A DNA stretch of 64,000 nucleotides from Ferruginibacter sp. (GCA_016786725.1 JAEUVU010000017.1:1-64000); one strand, 5' to 3'; positions 50,994 through 60,133 are shown, counted from the first letter of the stretch. The notes: generated by a model not told the origin, from the letters alone. Numbers and translations are program-made.

Positions 50994-51803
50994 ATGGAGG
51001 ACTTTTTCAAAAACAAAGTAGTAGTAATAACCGGAGGCAGCGATGGCATCGGCAAAGCTTTGGTAGATACACTGCTGCCCTTGGGAGCCAAAGTGGCTAC
51101 CTGTGCCCGCAACCAGGACAAATTATACGATCTGCAGTTGCTGCATTCAGGCAAATCGTTGCACACCATGGTAGCTGATGTAAGCAGTTATAATGACTGC
51201 AAACATTTTATTGAAAGCACGATAGAATATTTTGGCGGCATTGATATACTTATCAATAATGCCGGTATTTCCATGAGGGCGCTGGTGAAAGACCTGGATG
51301 TGGAAGTGATTGAAAAAGTGATGGACATCAATTTTAAAGGCACTCTATATTGCACCAAACTGGCGCTTGATTCTATCATTGAGCGCAAAGGAACTATTGT
51401 GGGGGTTTCATCTATTGCCGGATACCGGGGTTTACCGGGCCGCAGTGGTTACTCAGCCAGCAAATATGCAGTAACCGGTTTTTTAGAAGCTTTGCGAACC
51501 GAACTGATGGACAGCGGTGTGAATGTGATGTGGGTTTGTCCCGGCTTTACAACATCCAACATACGCAATGCCGCATTAAATAAAAAAGGAAGGGCGCAAG
51601 GCGAAAGCCCTATGAACGAAAAAAAGATGATGAGTTCGGAGAAATGCGCTGAATACATACTGCAGGCTATAGAAAAAAGAAAAAGGACCCTCGTTCTTAC
51701 CTTCAAAGGAAAACAAACGGTTTTTTTAAACAGGTTCTTCCCTTCACTGGCAGACAAGCTGGTAAAAAAATTCTTCTTTAAAAAAGGAGAATTAGTACGT
51801 TAG
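50994..51803 (+). CDS. Short-chain dehydrogenase/reductase
   Basis: I use the ATG at 50994 (MEDFFKNKVVVITGGSDGIGKAL, 269 residues). The cofactor motif is TGGSDGIG, the structural motif INNAGIS follows, and the catalytic set is Ser in GVSSIAG with Tyr and Lys in YSASK. The C-terminal part (KRTLVLTFKGKQTVFLNRFFPSLADKLVKKFFFKK) is basic and hydrophobic, as in SDRs of the DHRS7-like group that associate with membranes. The substrate is unknown. Upstream is the tRNA-Lys gene on the other strand. Confidence 0.92.
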   Translation: MEDFFKNKVVVITGGSDGIGKALVDTLLPLGAKVATCARNQDKLYDLQLLHSGKSLHTMVADVSSYNDCKHFIESTIEYFGGIDILINNAGISMRALVKDLDVEVIEKVMDINFKGTLYCTKLALDSIIERKGTIVGVSSIAGYRGLPGRSGYSASKYAVTGFLEALRTELMDSGVNVMWVCPGFTTSNIRNAALNKKGRAQGESPMNEKKMMSSEKCAEYILQAIEKRKRTLVLTFKGKQTVFLNRFFPSLADKLVKKFFFKKGELVR

Positions 51804-51885
51804 CTGTTGATCCGTTAAACGTTATCCGTTATTCGGATCTGCGTTTTACCAATTAACCTTTAACAAATAACCATTAACAAACAAA

Positions 51886-52713
51886 ATGCCTTTACTCACC
51901 CTTATTTCTGATATTGGCCAGCAGGATTTCCTGGCCGGTGCTGTTAAGGGGCAATTATTGAAGGCAAACCCGTCTTTTTCTTTAATTGATATTACGCATA
52001 ACCTTTCCCCTTTCAATTATCCGCAATCGGCCTACGTTTGCCGAAATGCTATAAAAAATTTTCCGCCCGGCACTTTTCACCTGGTGCTGGTTAATTTATT
52101 TGATGAAAAACCGGAACATTTGCTGATGGCTGAACATAATGGCCATTTTATTGGCTGCGCCGATAATGGTTTACTCACCATGATACTGGAAGAAGTGCCA
52201 CAAAAAACAGTGGCATTGGCATTGGATAAAAATGAACATAAAAATACCTTGTACTGTGTTTCGGTATTTGCCAAAGCATTTACTGATTTAAGTAATGGAA
52301 AAAAGATAGAAGAGATCGGTGATGCCGGTGTTTCCATTCATGTTAAAAATCCTTTAAGGCCCATGCTGGGCAGTGATTATATTGAAGGACAGATTATTTT
52401 TATAGATAATTTTGAGAACGTGATCGTGAATATTCATAAAGATGAATTTGAAGAGCAGCGCAGAGGACGGAGTTTTAAGATTGTTTTTAAAAGAGAGGAA
52501 GTTATTGACCGGATAAGCGATACCTATGCCGATGTGCCCGAAGGTGAAAAACTGGCCCTGTTCAATGCAGCAGGATATCTTGAAGTGGCAATCAACAAAG
52601 GCAATGCGGCAGGCTTGCTGGGCTTGCAGGGTTTTTCTGAAAAGCAGCACCAGCAGAGCCAGTATATGAACAGCCGTTTATTTTATCAAACAGTGAAAGT
52701 GTATTTTGAGTAA
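51886..52713 (+). CDS. SAM hydrolase/hydroxide adenosyltransferase (DUF62)
   Basis: The 275-residue protein is a member of the SAM-dependent chlorinase/fluorinase superfamily in its non-halogenase branch: LISDIGQQDFLAGAVKGQL at the N-terminus, HLVLVNLFDEKPEHLLMAEHNGHFIGCADNGLLTMI, and the C-terminal domain with YIEGQIIFIDNFENVIVNI. Such enzymes hydrolyse SAM to adenosine and methionine. A short halogenase insertion loop is not apparent. It is cytoplasmic. The upstream leader carries heptameric words (CGTTATC, TAACAAA), and the downstream gap holds an interspersed repeat at 52719. Confidence 0.9.
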   Translation: MPLLTLISDIGQQDFLAGAVKGQLLKANPSFSLIDITHNLSPFNYPQSAYVCRNAIKNFPPGTFHLVLVNLFDEKPEHLLMAEHNGHFIGCADNGLLTMILEEVPQKTVALALDKNEHKNTLYCVSVFAKAFTDLSNGKKIEEIGDAGVSIHVKNPLRPMLGSDYIEGQIIFIDNFENVIVNIHKDEFEEQRRGRSFKIVFKREEVIDRISDTYADVPEGEKLALFNAAGYLEVAINKGNAAGLLGLQGFSEKQHQQSQYMNSRLFYQTVKVYFE

Positions 52714-52718
52714 ACAAG

Positions 52719-52783
52719 ACACCCCCTCCGCCCCCTGCCCTTCGGCTACGCTCAGGATGAGGGGGAACTTGGGAGTCTGATTT
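52719..52783. repeat. CCCCCTC...GAGGGGGAACTTG interspersed repeat
   Basis: ACACCCCCTCCG (52720 on) and GATGAGGGGGAACTTG (52757-52772) flank CCTTCGGCTACGCTCAGG. The GAACTTG and AGTCTGATT words and their order match the repeat inside the CCA-enzyme gene at 40816-40860. It fills much of the gap between the DUF62 gene and the sigma factor gene. Confidence 0.6.
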
Positions 52784-52867
52784 TTTAAACTCTTTTTTTA
52801 TATCAAGTGATTGTCATTATTCTTAACATCAAAACACAATTGTTCCCCTTTAGGGGCTAGGGGCATC

Positions 52868-53440
52868 TTGGCATTTTTAAAAAACATACCTCCGGATAAT
52901 TCCACAGACAAAGAGTTGCTTGCGTTGTTTAAAAGCACAGGCGACATCGGTCATTTAAGTACTTTATACCTTCGGTATATGGATCTTGTATATGGTGTTT
53001 GCCTTAAATATTTTAAAGATACCGAGCGCTGTAAAGATGCCGTAATGGATATTTTTGGGGAATTAAACACCAAATTAAAGGTGCATGAGGTAGATAATTT
53101 CAAAGGATGGCTGCATGTTTTGGCAAGAAATTACTGCCTGATGCAACTGAGAAGCCCCAAAAACATGAAAACTACAGAATTTAACCCTGTTTTTATGTAT
53201 TCAGAAGAAAATACGCATCTGAATACCGAAGCTTTGGAAAAAGAGGAAAATTATAAGAAATTAGAGCAATGTTTAGACACGCTGCCCGATGAACAACAAC
53301 AAACAGTAAGACTGTTTTACCTGGAGAGTAAATGTTATAACGAAATTGCAGAAATAACCGGGTTTGAGTGGAATAAAGTGCGGAGTTATATTCAAAACGG
53401 CAAGCGAAACCTTAAAATCTGCATGGAGGGAAAGAGTTAA
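52868..53440 (+). CDS. RNA polymerase sigma factor, sigma-70/ECF family
   Basis: I place the start at the TTG at 52868 (190 residues), because the longer frame from 52811 begins with residues coded by an interspersed repeat. Region 2 is LSTLYLRYMDLVYGVCLKYFKDTERCKDAVMDIF with FKGWLHVLARNYCL. Region 4 is DTLPDEQQQTVRLFYLESKCYNEIAEITGFEWNKVRSYIQNGKRNLK. It is a typical Bacteroidota ECF sigma factor. The downstream gene, 14 bases after the stop, has an anti-sigma-like head, so the two form a sigma/anti-sigma-type pair. Confidence 0.88.
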   Translation: MAFLKNIPPDNSTDKELLALFKSTGDIGHLSTLYLRYMDLVYGVCLKYFKDTERCKDAVMDIFGELNTKLKVHEVDNFKGWLHVLARNYCLMQLRSPKNMKTTEFNPVFMYSEENTHLNTEALEKEENYKKLEQCLDTLPDEQQQTVRLFYLESKCYNEIAEITGFEWNKVRSYIQNGKRNLKICMEGKS

Positions 53441-53454
53441 ATTTATTTTACCCG

Positions 53455-54792
53455 ATGATGAACGATAAAGAAAAGATTATTTATACAGCGAAGGATATTG
53501 AGCAATACCTGGCGGGCAACCTGTCGGCGCAGCAGATGCATGCTATGGAAAAAGCTGCACTGGATGACCCATTTTTGGCCGAAGCGATGGAAGGGTACGA
53601 AGCATTACAAAACAAAGAATGGAACAATCACCTGGTATCATTGCGGGAAGAGATTAAAAGTAAGGGAACTGTGGCAAAAATTATTCCGCTGCATAAATCA
53701 AAAAACAACTGGTGGAAAGCTGCGGCAGCAGTTCTTATCATCGGATCGGGGGCTGTAGTGGCAATACTTTTTAATAACAATAAAGAAGAAGGTAAACCCA
53801 AACCCGAAATTGCACAGTTAGAAAATATACCTGTTGATACGGCAATAACTGTAACTGTACCGGCAACCTCTGTTACACAAACATTAAATCCCTCTGCTTC
53901 TGTAACTCCCGAAGAAAAGAATAAATTGCCCGGTTCAATTGCCCAACTGAATGAACCCGTTAAAATTACAGTTCCTGCAGGACCTCAATTAGCTCCGGTT
54001 TCGCCTGCAACCGCAACCAATAAGCCTGAAAATGATGTTGCGGCAATATCTCCTGCCACTCCATCCGCAAATGCCGGTTCAGAATTATCAAAAGAAATGA
54101 TTGCCGATAAAAGCAAAGCTGAATCAAAACAAAATGATGACCTGGAAGCAGCAGGCCGCAAAACTGCAGCTCCTGCAAAACGGGAAGCCGTGTTGAATAA
54201 TTTTTTTACAGCGCAGGTAGTTGGTGCAGATAATACCCCGCTGCCTTTCACTAACATCTCTATTAAAAAAGAAAATTTTGGAACCTATGCCGATGCAAAA
54301 GGCATGGTGAGGCTGGTATCAACCGACAGTATTTTGCAGATAGAGGTAAAGTCTGTGGGCTACCAGCCCAAAACATTTGCCTTACGCAACAATCAACCGC
54401 AAACTAAGATCATTCTGCAGGAAGATGAAACGGCTTACAGGGATAAGATCGTTATTGGTAATGGTGAAGTTGCAGGCAACAGCCGTTCACGCAGGGCTAC
54501 CCTTTTAAAAGATTCTGTTGTAAATGTAGAACCGTCTGATGGCTGGGATAATTATAACACCTATGTAGCCAATAACCTTGATATACCGGAATCTAAATTA
54601 ACAGGCAATGTGCATGGAGAAGTTGAAATAACTTTTGATGTAAAATCTAACGGAACCGTATCAAACATACGGGTAAACAAATCACTGGGCGCCGAGTATG
54701 ATGAGGCTGCCAAACGCCTGATACTCGAAGGCCCGCAATGGAAAGTAAAAAAAGGCAGAAAGACCTCTGCCAGTATTAAGCTTAAATTCTGA
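53455..54792 (+). CDS. Anti-sigma-like membrane protein with TonB-type C-terminus
   Basis: The 445-residue protein has three parts. Residues 1-75 are a cytoplasmic head with the layout of Bacteroidota anti-sigma proteins (DIEQYLAGNLSAQQMHAMEKAALDDPFLAEAMEGY). A membrane helix lies at about 87-105 (AAAAVLIIGSGAVVAIL). The periplasmic part has a Pro/Ala/Thr-rich linker, a CarboxypepD_reg-like domain at about 255-325 (NTPLPFTNISIKKENFGTYADAKGMV), and a TonB C-terminal domain (GEVEITFDVKSNGTVSNIRVNKSLG). It probably controls the sigma factor encoded just upstream and senses or moves outer-membrane receptors by its TonB-like end. Confidence 0.8.
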   Translation: MMNDKEKIIYTAKDIEQYLAGNLSAQQMHAMEKAALDDPFLAEAMEGYEALQNKEWNNHLVSLREEIKSKGTVAKIIPLHKSKNNWWKAAAAVLIIGSGAVVAILFNNNKEEGKPKPEIAQLENIPVDTAITVTVPATSVTQTLNPSASVTPEEKNKLPGSIAQLNEPVKITVPAGPQLAPVSPATATNKPENDVAAISPATPSANAGSELSKEMIADKSKAESKQNDDLEAAGRKTAAPAKREAVLNNFFTAQVVGADNTPLPFTNISIKKENFGTYADAKGMVRLVSTDSILQIEVKSVGYQPKTFALRNNQPQTKIILQEDETAYRDKIVIGNGEVAGNSRSRRATLLKDSVVNVEPSDGWDNYNTYVANNLDIPESKLTGNVHGEVEITFDVKSNGTVSNIRVNKSLGAEYDEAAKRLILEGPQWKVKKGRKTSASIKLKF

Positions 54793-54850
54793 TCTCATCG
54801 TTTTACATTTTTTCAGTAAGCTTTTATGTACCTTGAGACAAAATATTTAC

Positions 54851-55684
54851 ATGAAAAAAATAATATTGTCTGCAATTACTATTGCTGTTTTTATTACGCA
54901 GGGTGTGGCGCAGGTAAAAATGCCGGCCCCTTCCCCAACGCAAAAAGTAAAACAGGATTTTGGTATCGGCTTTATTGAACTAACTTATTCGAGGCCGGCA
55001 GCCAAGGACCGAAAAATTTTTGGCAACCTGGTACCTTATAATAAATTATGGCGCACCGGTGCAAATGCCGCTACTAAAATCTTCTTCAGCGAACCGGTTG
55101 AAATAGGCACTAAAAAATTAGACAGCGGCACTTATGTTTTATACACCATTCCCGGCATTGATAGCTGGGAGATCATTATAAACAAAGGCCTTGATAACTG
55201 GGGCATTGATGGATACAAAGAAAGTGAGGACGTTATCCGTTTTGCAGCAAATTCTGTTAGAACAAAAAAGAAAACAGAATCTTTCACTATGGAATTTACC
55301 GATGTAAAACCTACAAGTTGCGCTTTAGAGATCAGGTGGGAAAAGACGGCTGTATCAATTCCCATGGTAGTTAACTTTCTGGATAAAGTAAAGGCACAGA
55401 TAGAAGCTGCCATGAAGACCGACAAAAAACCTTACTGGCAGGCAGCTCAATTCTATAATGAGTATGACAAGAATTTACCGCTGGCTTTAGAAAATACAAC
55501 CAAAGCCATTGAAGGAAACAAAGAAGCTTTTTGGATGTGGATATACAAAGCCAAAATTCAAAAAGAAATGGGCGATAAAGCCGGTGCCATGGAAAGTTCT
55601 AAAAGATCATTGGAACTTGCGCAGGCAGCTAAAAATGACGACTATATAAAAATGAATAAAGACCTGCAGAAGACCTTAAAATAA
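54851..55684 (+). CDS. DUF2911 exported protein with TPR tail
   Basis: I use the ATG at 54851 (MKKIILSAITIAVFITQGVAQ), giving 277 residues. The DUF2911 domain follows the signal peptide: VKQDFGIGFIELTYSRPAAKDRKIFGNLVPYNKLWRTGANAATKI. Residues after about 190 form a helical, TPR-like tail (QAAQFYNEYDKNLPLALENTTKAI, DKAGAMESSKRSLELAQ). DUF2911 proteins are secreted and of unknown function. An upstream TTG at 54833 is possible, but the ATG gives a normal signal peptide. Confidence 0.88.
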   Translation: MKKIILSAITIAVFITQGVAQVKMPAPSPTQKVKQDFGIGFIELTYSRPAAKDRKIFGNLVPYNKLWRTGANAATKIFFSEPVEIGTKKLDSGTYVLYTIPGIDSWEIIINKGLDNWGIDGYKESEDVIRFAANSVRTKKKTESFTMEFTDVKPTSCALEIRWEKTAVSIPMVVNFLDKVKAQIEAAMKTDKKPYWQAAQFYNEYDKNLPLALENTTKAIEGNKEAFWMWIYKAKIQKEMGDKAGAMESSKRSLELAQAAKNDDYIKMNKDLQKTLK

Positions 55685-55748
55685 TTTTAAGCTATTTTTT
55701 TGCCTGGAAGGCGGTAAGGCGGGAGAATAAGAACTCTCAATTTCCGTC

Positions 55749-57383
55749 TTACCGGCTTTCCGGCAATTTTTGTTTTATGAAAAGCTGAAGAGTGAAAGCC
55801 AACACAACAACCAGTATTGCCCCAATAGCATTCAGCCATAAAAATGAAACAACATCTCTGTTATAAATAAATATCACCAGCAATTCCGAAATAATGGCCG
55901 CATAAAAAACTGCATGCCCCCTGATGAATTTGATCCCAAAAGCAACTAAGAAAATACCCAGTATAACACCATAAAAAAGGGATCCCAGGATGTTCACTGC
56001 TTCAATCAGACTGTTGCCAATATTATAGGCAAACATGGAAATGATGATGCAAAATATACCCCAGCCTAACGTGTACCAATGGGCTACTTTATACTCTTCC
56101 AGTTCTGTTTCTTTCTTTACAAAGAACTTTTTGTGAAAATCAACTACCGAACAGGCTGCCAGCGAATTAAGCGCTGCTGCAATACTTCCCCAGGCCGCCA
56201 AAAAGATAATGGCGAAGATCAACCCAATCAGTCCTGCCGGTAAATTTTCTTTTACAAACCAGAGAAAAACAAAATTGGTGTCGTTGGGTTTTTGGTCTGG
56301 CAATGCCCGTTGCATTAAACCTTTAAAAGTTTTACGGATGGCATTTGCCTCTGCCATGTTCTTATTCGAAAAAGCTGCATCATATTGTGCTTCAAGCATC
56401 ACTAAAGAATCTTTCTTTACTGTTTGTTTTGCTTCTGCCACCGCTACCTTATCAAAATAAACCGGGCCTTTGTTATATTGATAAAACGAAAAGATGAGTA
56501 TGCCCAGTAATAAAATAAAAAATTGCATGGGCACTTTTACCAGCCCGTTCATCAATAATCCTTTGCGGCTTTCTTTTATATTTTTTGCTGTAAGGTAGCG
56601 CCCCACCTGGCTATGATCGGTTCCAAAATAACTAAGCGCCAGAAAAAATCCGCCAATCAATCCGCTCCAGATATTGTACCTGTCTTTCCAGTCGAAACCC
56701 TTATCAGTAAAGCCGGTTGTGATGATATTCATTTTGCCCATCTCACCACTTTTATGCAGGGCGTCTGTAAACCCAATTGCATCAGGCAATAATTTAACCG
56801 CTAAATAGCCAACAATAAAAAGCGCCACAAACACAATGATCATCTGCAGTTTTTGTGTATGTGCAACCGCTTTTGCGCCGCCGCTCATCGTGTATATGAT
56901 GAGTATGCCACCCATTACCAGGTTGGTGTAATAAATGTTCCAGCCCATTAAAGAGCTCAACACAATAGATGGTGCAAAAATGCTGATGCCTGTACTCAGA
57001 CCTCTTGATAACAAAAATAAAAATGAAGTAAGTGTACGTGTTTTCAGATCAAAACGGTTCTCTAAAAATTCATAAGCAGTATAAACTTTCAGCCTGCTGA
57101 AAACCGGCACAAAAAATATACAGATAACGATCATCGCCAGCGGCAAACCAAAATAGTACTGCACAAAACGCATTCCATCGCTGAAAGCCTGTCCCGGGCC
57201 GGTTAAAAAAGTGATGGCACTTGCCTGTGTACCCATGATGCTGAACAACACCAGGTACCAGGGTAAGGAACGGTTACTTAAAAAATACCCCTCAAGGTTT
57301 TTAGACGTACGGCTTTTGTAAACACCGTACAAAACGATAGCAGCAAGCGTTACACATAATATGATCCAGTCTAAACCGCTCAT
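55749..57383 (-). CDS. Sodium:solute symporter
   Basis: The 544-residue protein has about 13 to 14 membrane helices of the SSS family: the N-terminal LDWIILCVTLAAIVLYGVYKS, then YFLSNRSLPWYLVLFSIMGTQASAITFLTGPGQ, GGAKAVAHTQKLQMIIVFV and IAAALNSLAACSVVDF. A polar loop at about 318-370 is an insertion compared with shorter members. The family uses sodium to import sugars, amino acids or nucleosides; the substrate is not evident. A 34-residue microprotein gene overlaps its start (ATGA). Peptidase genes further right suggest an amino acid or sugar product. Confidence 0.93.
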   Translation of the reverse strand: MSGLDWIILCVTLAAIVLYGVYKSRTSKNLEGYFLSNRSLPWYLVLFSIMGTQASAITFLTGPGQAFSDGMRFVQYYFGLPLAMIVICIFFVPVFSRLKVYTAYEFLENRFDLKTRTLTSFLFLLSRGLSTGISIFAPSIVLSSLMGWNIYYTNLVMGGILIIYTMSGGAKAVAHTQKLQMIIVFVALFIVGYLAVKLLPDAIGFTDALHKSGEMGKMNIITTGFTDKGFDWKDRYNIWSGLIGGFFLALSYFGTDHSQVGRYLTAKNIKESRKGLLMNGLVKVPMQFFILLLGILIFSFYQYNKGPVYFDKVAVAEAKQTVKKDSLVMLEAQYDAAFSNKNMAEANAIRKTFKGLMQRALPDQKPNDTNFVFLWFVKENLPAGLIGLIFAIIFLAAWGSIAAALNSLAACSVVDFHKKFFVKKETELEEYKVAHWYTLGWGIFCIIISMFAYNIGNSLIEAVNILGSLFYGVILGIFLVAFGIKFIRGHAVFYAAIISELLVIFIYNRDVVSFLWLNAIGAILVVVLAFTLQLFIKQKLPESR

Positions 57384-57484
57384 GAAAATGACTTAGTTAT
57401 CCAATAAAAAATGACTATCTGAATGATCAGAAATAACAGCACGATCATGTACCACCGGTTCCAATATGATTTTTCGTTTTGCAT
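57380..57484 (-). CDS. 34-aa single-pass membrane microprotein
   Basis: The ATG at 57484 starts MQNEKSYWNRWYMIVLLFLI and the frame ends in YWITKSFS, with one membrane helix over residues about 12-29. Its TGA overlaps the ATG of the sodium:solute symporter gene (ATGA), so the two are translated in sequence. A small partner subunit is common for SSS transporters in other groups. The longer frame up to 57562 has no support because its first 26 residues are unlike the neighbours and run into repeat sequence. Confidence 0.62.
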   Translation of the reverse strand: MQNEKSYWNRWYMIVLLFLIIQIVIFYWITKSFS

Positions 57485-57584
57485 TTTTTTGTACCAGGCT
57501 TTTGTAATTCTCCTTAGCTTCACTGGCGTCGCACCCTTGTACGATATCCCATTATTGAACATTAATTATGTTTTGCACGGAACT

Positions 57585-57655
57585 TTCATCCCTACGGGAT
57601 TTTAAGCAGGCATTTTTATCTTTTTCTACCAACCTATCGCTCCTATGGAGCTACT
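57585..57655. repeat. CATCCCTACGGGATT and TCGCTCCTATGGAGCT palindromes
   Basis: TCATCCCTACGGGATTTTAA (57586 on) and ATCGCTCCTATGGAGCTACT (57636 on) are short palindromes in a non-coding gap. Their cores, CCCTACGGG and GCTCCTATGGAGC, each form a small stem. I regard them as interspersed-repeat debris. Confidence 0.5.
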
Positions 57656-57658
57656 CAA

Positions 57659-60133
57659 TTATTTTATGTATTTGCTTCTGTTATTAGCGATCAAATTTGC
57701 AAACAACCGGTAAGTTCCCGGCACACCTGCAGGCAATTCCCTAAAGAAAACCAAACCGGTGTATACAAATCTTCCCTTACCGTAGTTTGCAATTATCAGG
57801 CTGCCATCCTGTTCTTTTTCGCCGGGATCTTTCATACTAAGGATAGCTTTATAAGCTGTATCCATCTTTTCTGCATGATAAATACTACGTTCCTGTATCC
57901 AGCCATCAAAATCCTTATCAGTGATTTTATTGGGATGATTCAATGCCGGATGATCAGGGATCAGGAAGTTTACTTTTGCTTCTTCATCTGTTATCCTGTT
58001 GCGGCTGATGTTAAATGTATAAGGAGATATTTTGGCTTTAACAGGCCCGATCTGGTTACTGGTATTGTATTGCACCAGTAACACGCCACCTTCGTGTACA
58101 TAATCCATCAGCTCCTCATAAACATTATTCATCCATTCGTTGGTATTGTATGCACGCACACCGGTAACAATTGCATCAAATTGTTTCAAATTAGCTGCCC
58201 TGATATCTGGCTCCTTTAATATTACCACCTTATAACCCATGGCCAGCAAGGCTTCCGGAACCTTATCACCGGCACCGGGAATATAACCAACGTAATGCCC
58301 TTCAGTCTTCAGATCAAAGCTGATTGAAGCAAATGTAGAAGGTTGGGTATAACTGATCGAAGGGATATGGTCGTAATTTATTTGATGAAGTTCGGTGTAA
58401 AGTGTTCTGTCACTTTTATATAATTGATCATGTACGATCTGGTAACCCGGGTTACCCTTGTTATCAACTGAAAGGCTATTCGTTCCATGAATTTTCATTA
58501 CCTGGCCTTTTGTCATAACCGCATCGTCATGCAACTTAGGCAAAAAATTTTCCCCGCTTTTTATATAAGCATTAAATGGGTTTTTCTCTTTAAAAGATTT
58601 TATTTCCCACTCATTTCTTCCTCCATTAATGGTGAGCTTTGGTGTAGAGGTTACCGAAAAAGCTGGTATGATATTAACCGGTTGATACAACTCCCCTTTT
58701 ACCGGATCTGTAAATTTATAACGCACCGGTTTTGTGAATTTGAATTCTTTGCCTTCGATCAGCATACTGAATTCAACACTAAATGGATCGTTCTCTGCCT
58801 TACCAATCAACTGCTGATCTGTAACATTAAAACTTCCTTTCTCCATGTTGTTTTGCAGCCAGTAGGGTTGTGTTAATTTGGCGCCTGGCCTTAAATACAT
58901 GGTATATGTTTTAGCCGAGTTCGTATTTTTCTGCAGTTGATCAAAAATGATATAATCATTATTGACGTAGGCATCGGCGCTTAAAATATTGGCGCCGGAG
59001 CGGTTATTAACCACCAGGTTTATTTTCAAACTGTCTGCCAGTACAGCAAACTGCGTATTCGTTGTTGCTTCCATGAATAAGCCGCTGCAGTTCTGTATAA
59101 TGTCTTTAACAGCAAATAATTTTTGATCTTTCCAGTAATCATCCTGCAGGGTTTCTATCTTTTTGTACAGATCAACCAATGCCGGTAAAGATTTTTCCGG
59201 ATGAGAAACATCAAATTTATCAATGATCTTATTTATTGAGTTTGCTACAGAACTTTCATTGACCCTTTTCCAGCTTACATCAATGTCATCAAACAGGTCA
59301 TTAACCGGTGCCGTGCCTTTTATTGTTTTTAAATACTCAATCACACTGCCTCTTTGTGCAGGTACACCAAAGCCCTGGCTTTTGTGCTGGCTGCGGCTGG
59401 CGGCTGCTATTTCACCATAACTTTTTCCAAGTACGGGATTGTAATCGCCACATTCCATTTTAAACTGGTCTTCCCGTTGGGTATTGTTGCCGCCAAAATT
59501 AAAGCTGTTCCATAAAATCCGTTTGGCCTGCCAAACGGTAACACCCTGTGATAATTGTTCAGTAAATTTTGCCGGATCGGCTGCCGCATCAAATGCCTCG
59601 CCTGCAAGAATGGCCGAAGCTGTATGGTGGCCATGCCCACCTTCGCCTGTTGTAGGAAATCTTGTTATGATAACATCCGGCCGAAACTTTCTAATCACCC
59701 AAACTACATCGCTCAATATTTTATCATGCCCCCAGAATTTCATTGTTTCATCAGGACTTTTACTGTACCCAAAATCAAAAGCACGGGTGAAGAATTGTTC
59801 AGCGCCATCAATGCGGCGGGCAGCCAGTAACTCCTGGGTACGGATCAATCCCAGGTCAACGCCCTGCTCATCACCTATCAGGTTTTGTCCCCCATCGCCA
59901 CGGGTTAAACTTAAATAACCGGTGCGGTATAATTTTTCATTGGCCAGGTAAGCAAGCAGCCTGGTGTTCTCATCATCAGGATGTGCAGCAATGTATAAGA
60001 CCGAACCAAGTACATTCAGTTTTTTTAACTGCAGCAATATTTCAGAAGAAGTGTATGACCTGGGAGTTTGTGCCTGAACAAGTAAAAAGTAAAAAGTAAA
60101 AAGTAAAAAAATGAAAGAGAATTTCCTGGTCAT
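57659..60133 (-). CDS. PIG-L-family deacetylase, exported
   Basis: The 824-residue protein has a signal peptide (1-21) and the LmbE/PIG-L metal site in AAHPDDEN (about 49-56) and GHGHHTAS (about 164-171). The N-terminal 280 residues are the deacetylase; the middle is beta-rich, and the C-terminal part (about 600-820) is ThuA- or glutamine-amidotransferase-like with FDAIVTGVRAYNTNE and GGVLLVQYNTSNQ. PIG-L enzymes remove N-acetyl groups from GlcNAc or similar sugars. A 7-bp tandem repeat (60081-60108) codes part of the signal peptide. The M14 peptidase gene is upstream on the same strand. Confidence 0.9.
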   Translation of the reverse strand: MTRKFSFIFLLFTFYFLLVQAQTPRSYTSSEILLQLKKLNVLGSVLYIAAHPDDENTRLLAYLANEKLYRTGYLSLTRGDGGQNLIGDEQGVDLGLIRTQELLAARRIDGAEQFFTRAFDFGYSKSPDETMKFWGHDKILSDVVWVIRKFRPDVIITRFPTTGEGGHGHHTASAILAGEAFDAAADPAKFTEQLSQGVTVWQAKRILWNSFNFGGNNTQREDQFKMECGDYNPVLGKSYGEIAAASRSQHKSQGFGVPAQRGSVIEYLKTIKGTAPVNDLFDDIDVSWKRVNESSVANSINKIIDKFDVSHPEKSLPALVDLYKKIETLQDDYWKDQKLFAVKDIIQNCSGLFMEATTNTQFAVLADSLKINLVVNNRSGANILSADAYVNNDYIIFDQLQKNTNSAKTYTMYLRPGAKLTQPYWLQNNMEKGSFNVTDQQLIGKAENDPFSVEFSMLIEGKEFKFTKPVRYKFTDPVKGELYQPVNIIPAFSVTSTPKLTINGGRNEWEIKSFKEKNPFNAYIKSGENFLPKLHDDAVMTKGQVMKIHGTNSLSVDNKGNPGYQIVHDQLYKSDRTLYTELHQINYDHIPSISYTQPSTFASISFDLKTEGHYVGYIPGAGDKVPEALLAMGYKVVILKEPDIRAANLKQFDAIVTGVRAYNTNEWMNNVYEELMDYVHEGGVLLVQYNTSNQIGPVKAKISPYTFNISRNRITDEEAKVNFLIPDHPALNHPNKITDKDFDGWIQERSIYHAEKMDTAYKAILSMKDPGEKEQDGSLIIANYGKGRFVYTGLVFFRELPAGVPGTYRLFANLIANNRSKYIK
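60081..60108. repeat. Four tandem AGTAAAA units in a signal-peptide coding region
   Basis: AGTAAAA is repeated four times without change. It lies at codons 9-17 of the PIG-L gene on the minus strand and codes the hydrophobic core. The unit is 7 bases, so gain or loss of one unit would shift the frame. Confidence 0.7.

Noticed and set aside
57380-57562. 60-aa version of the microprotein
   Set aside because: The first 26 residues are coded by A/T-rich leader and repeat-like DNA; the ATG at 57484 gives a cleaner protein.
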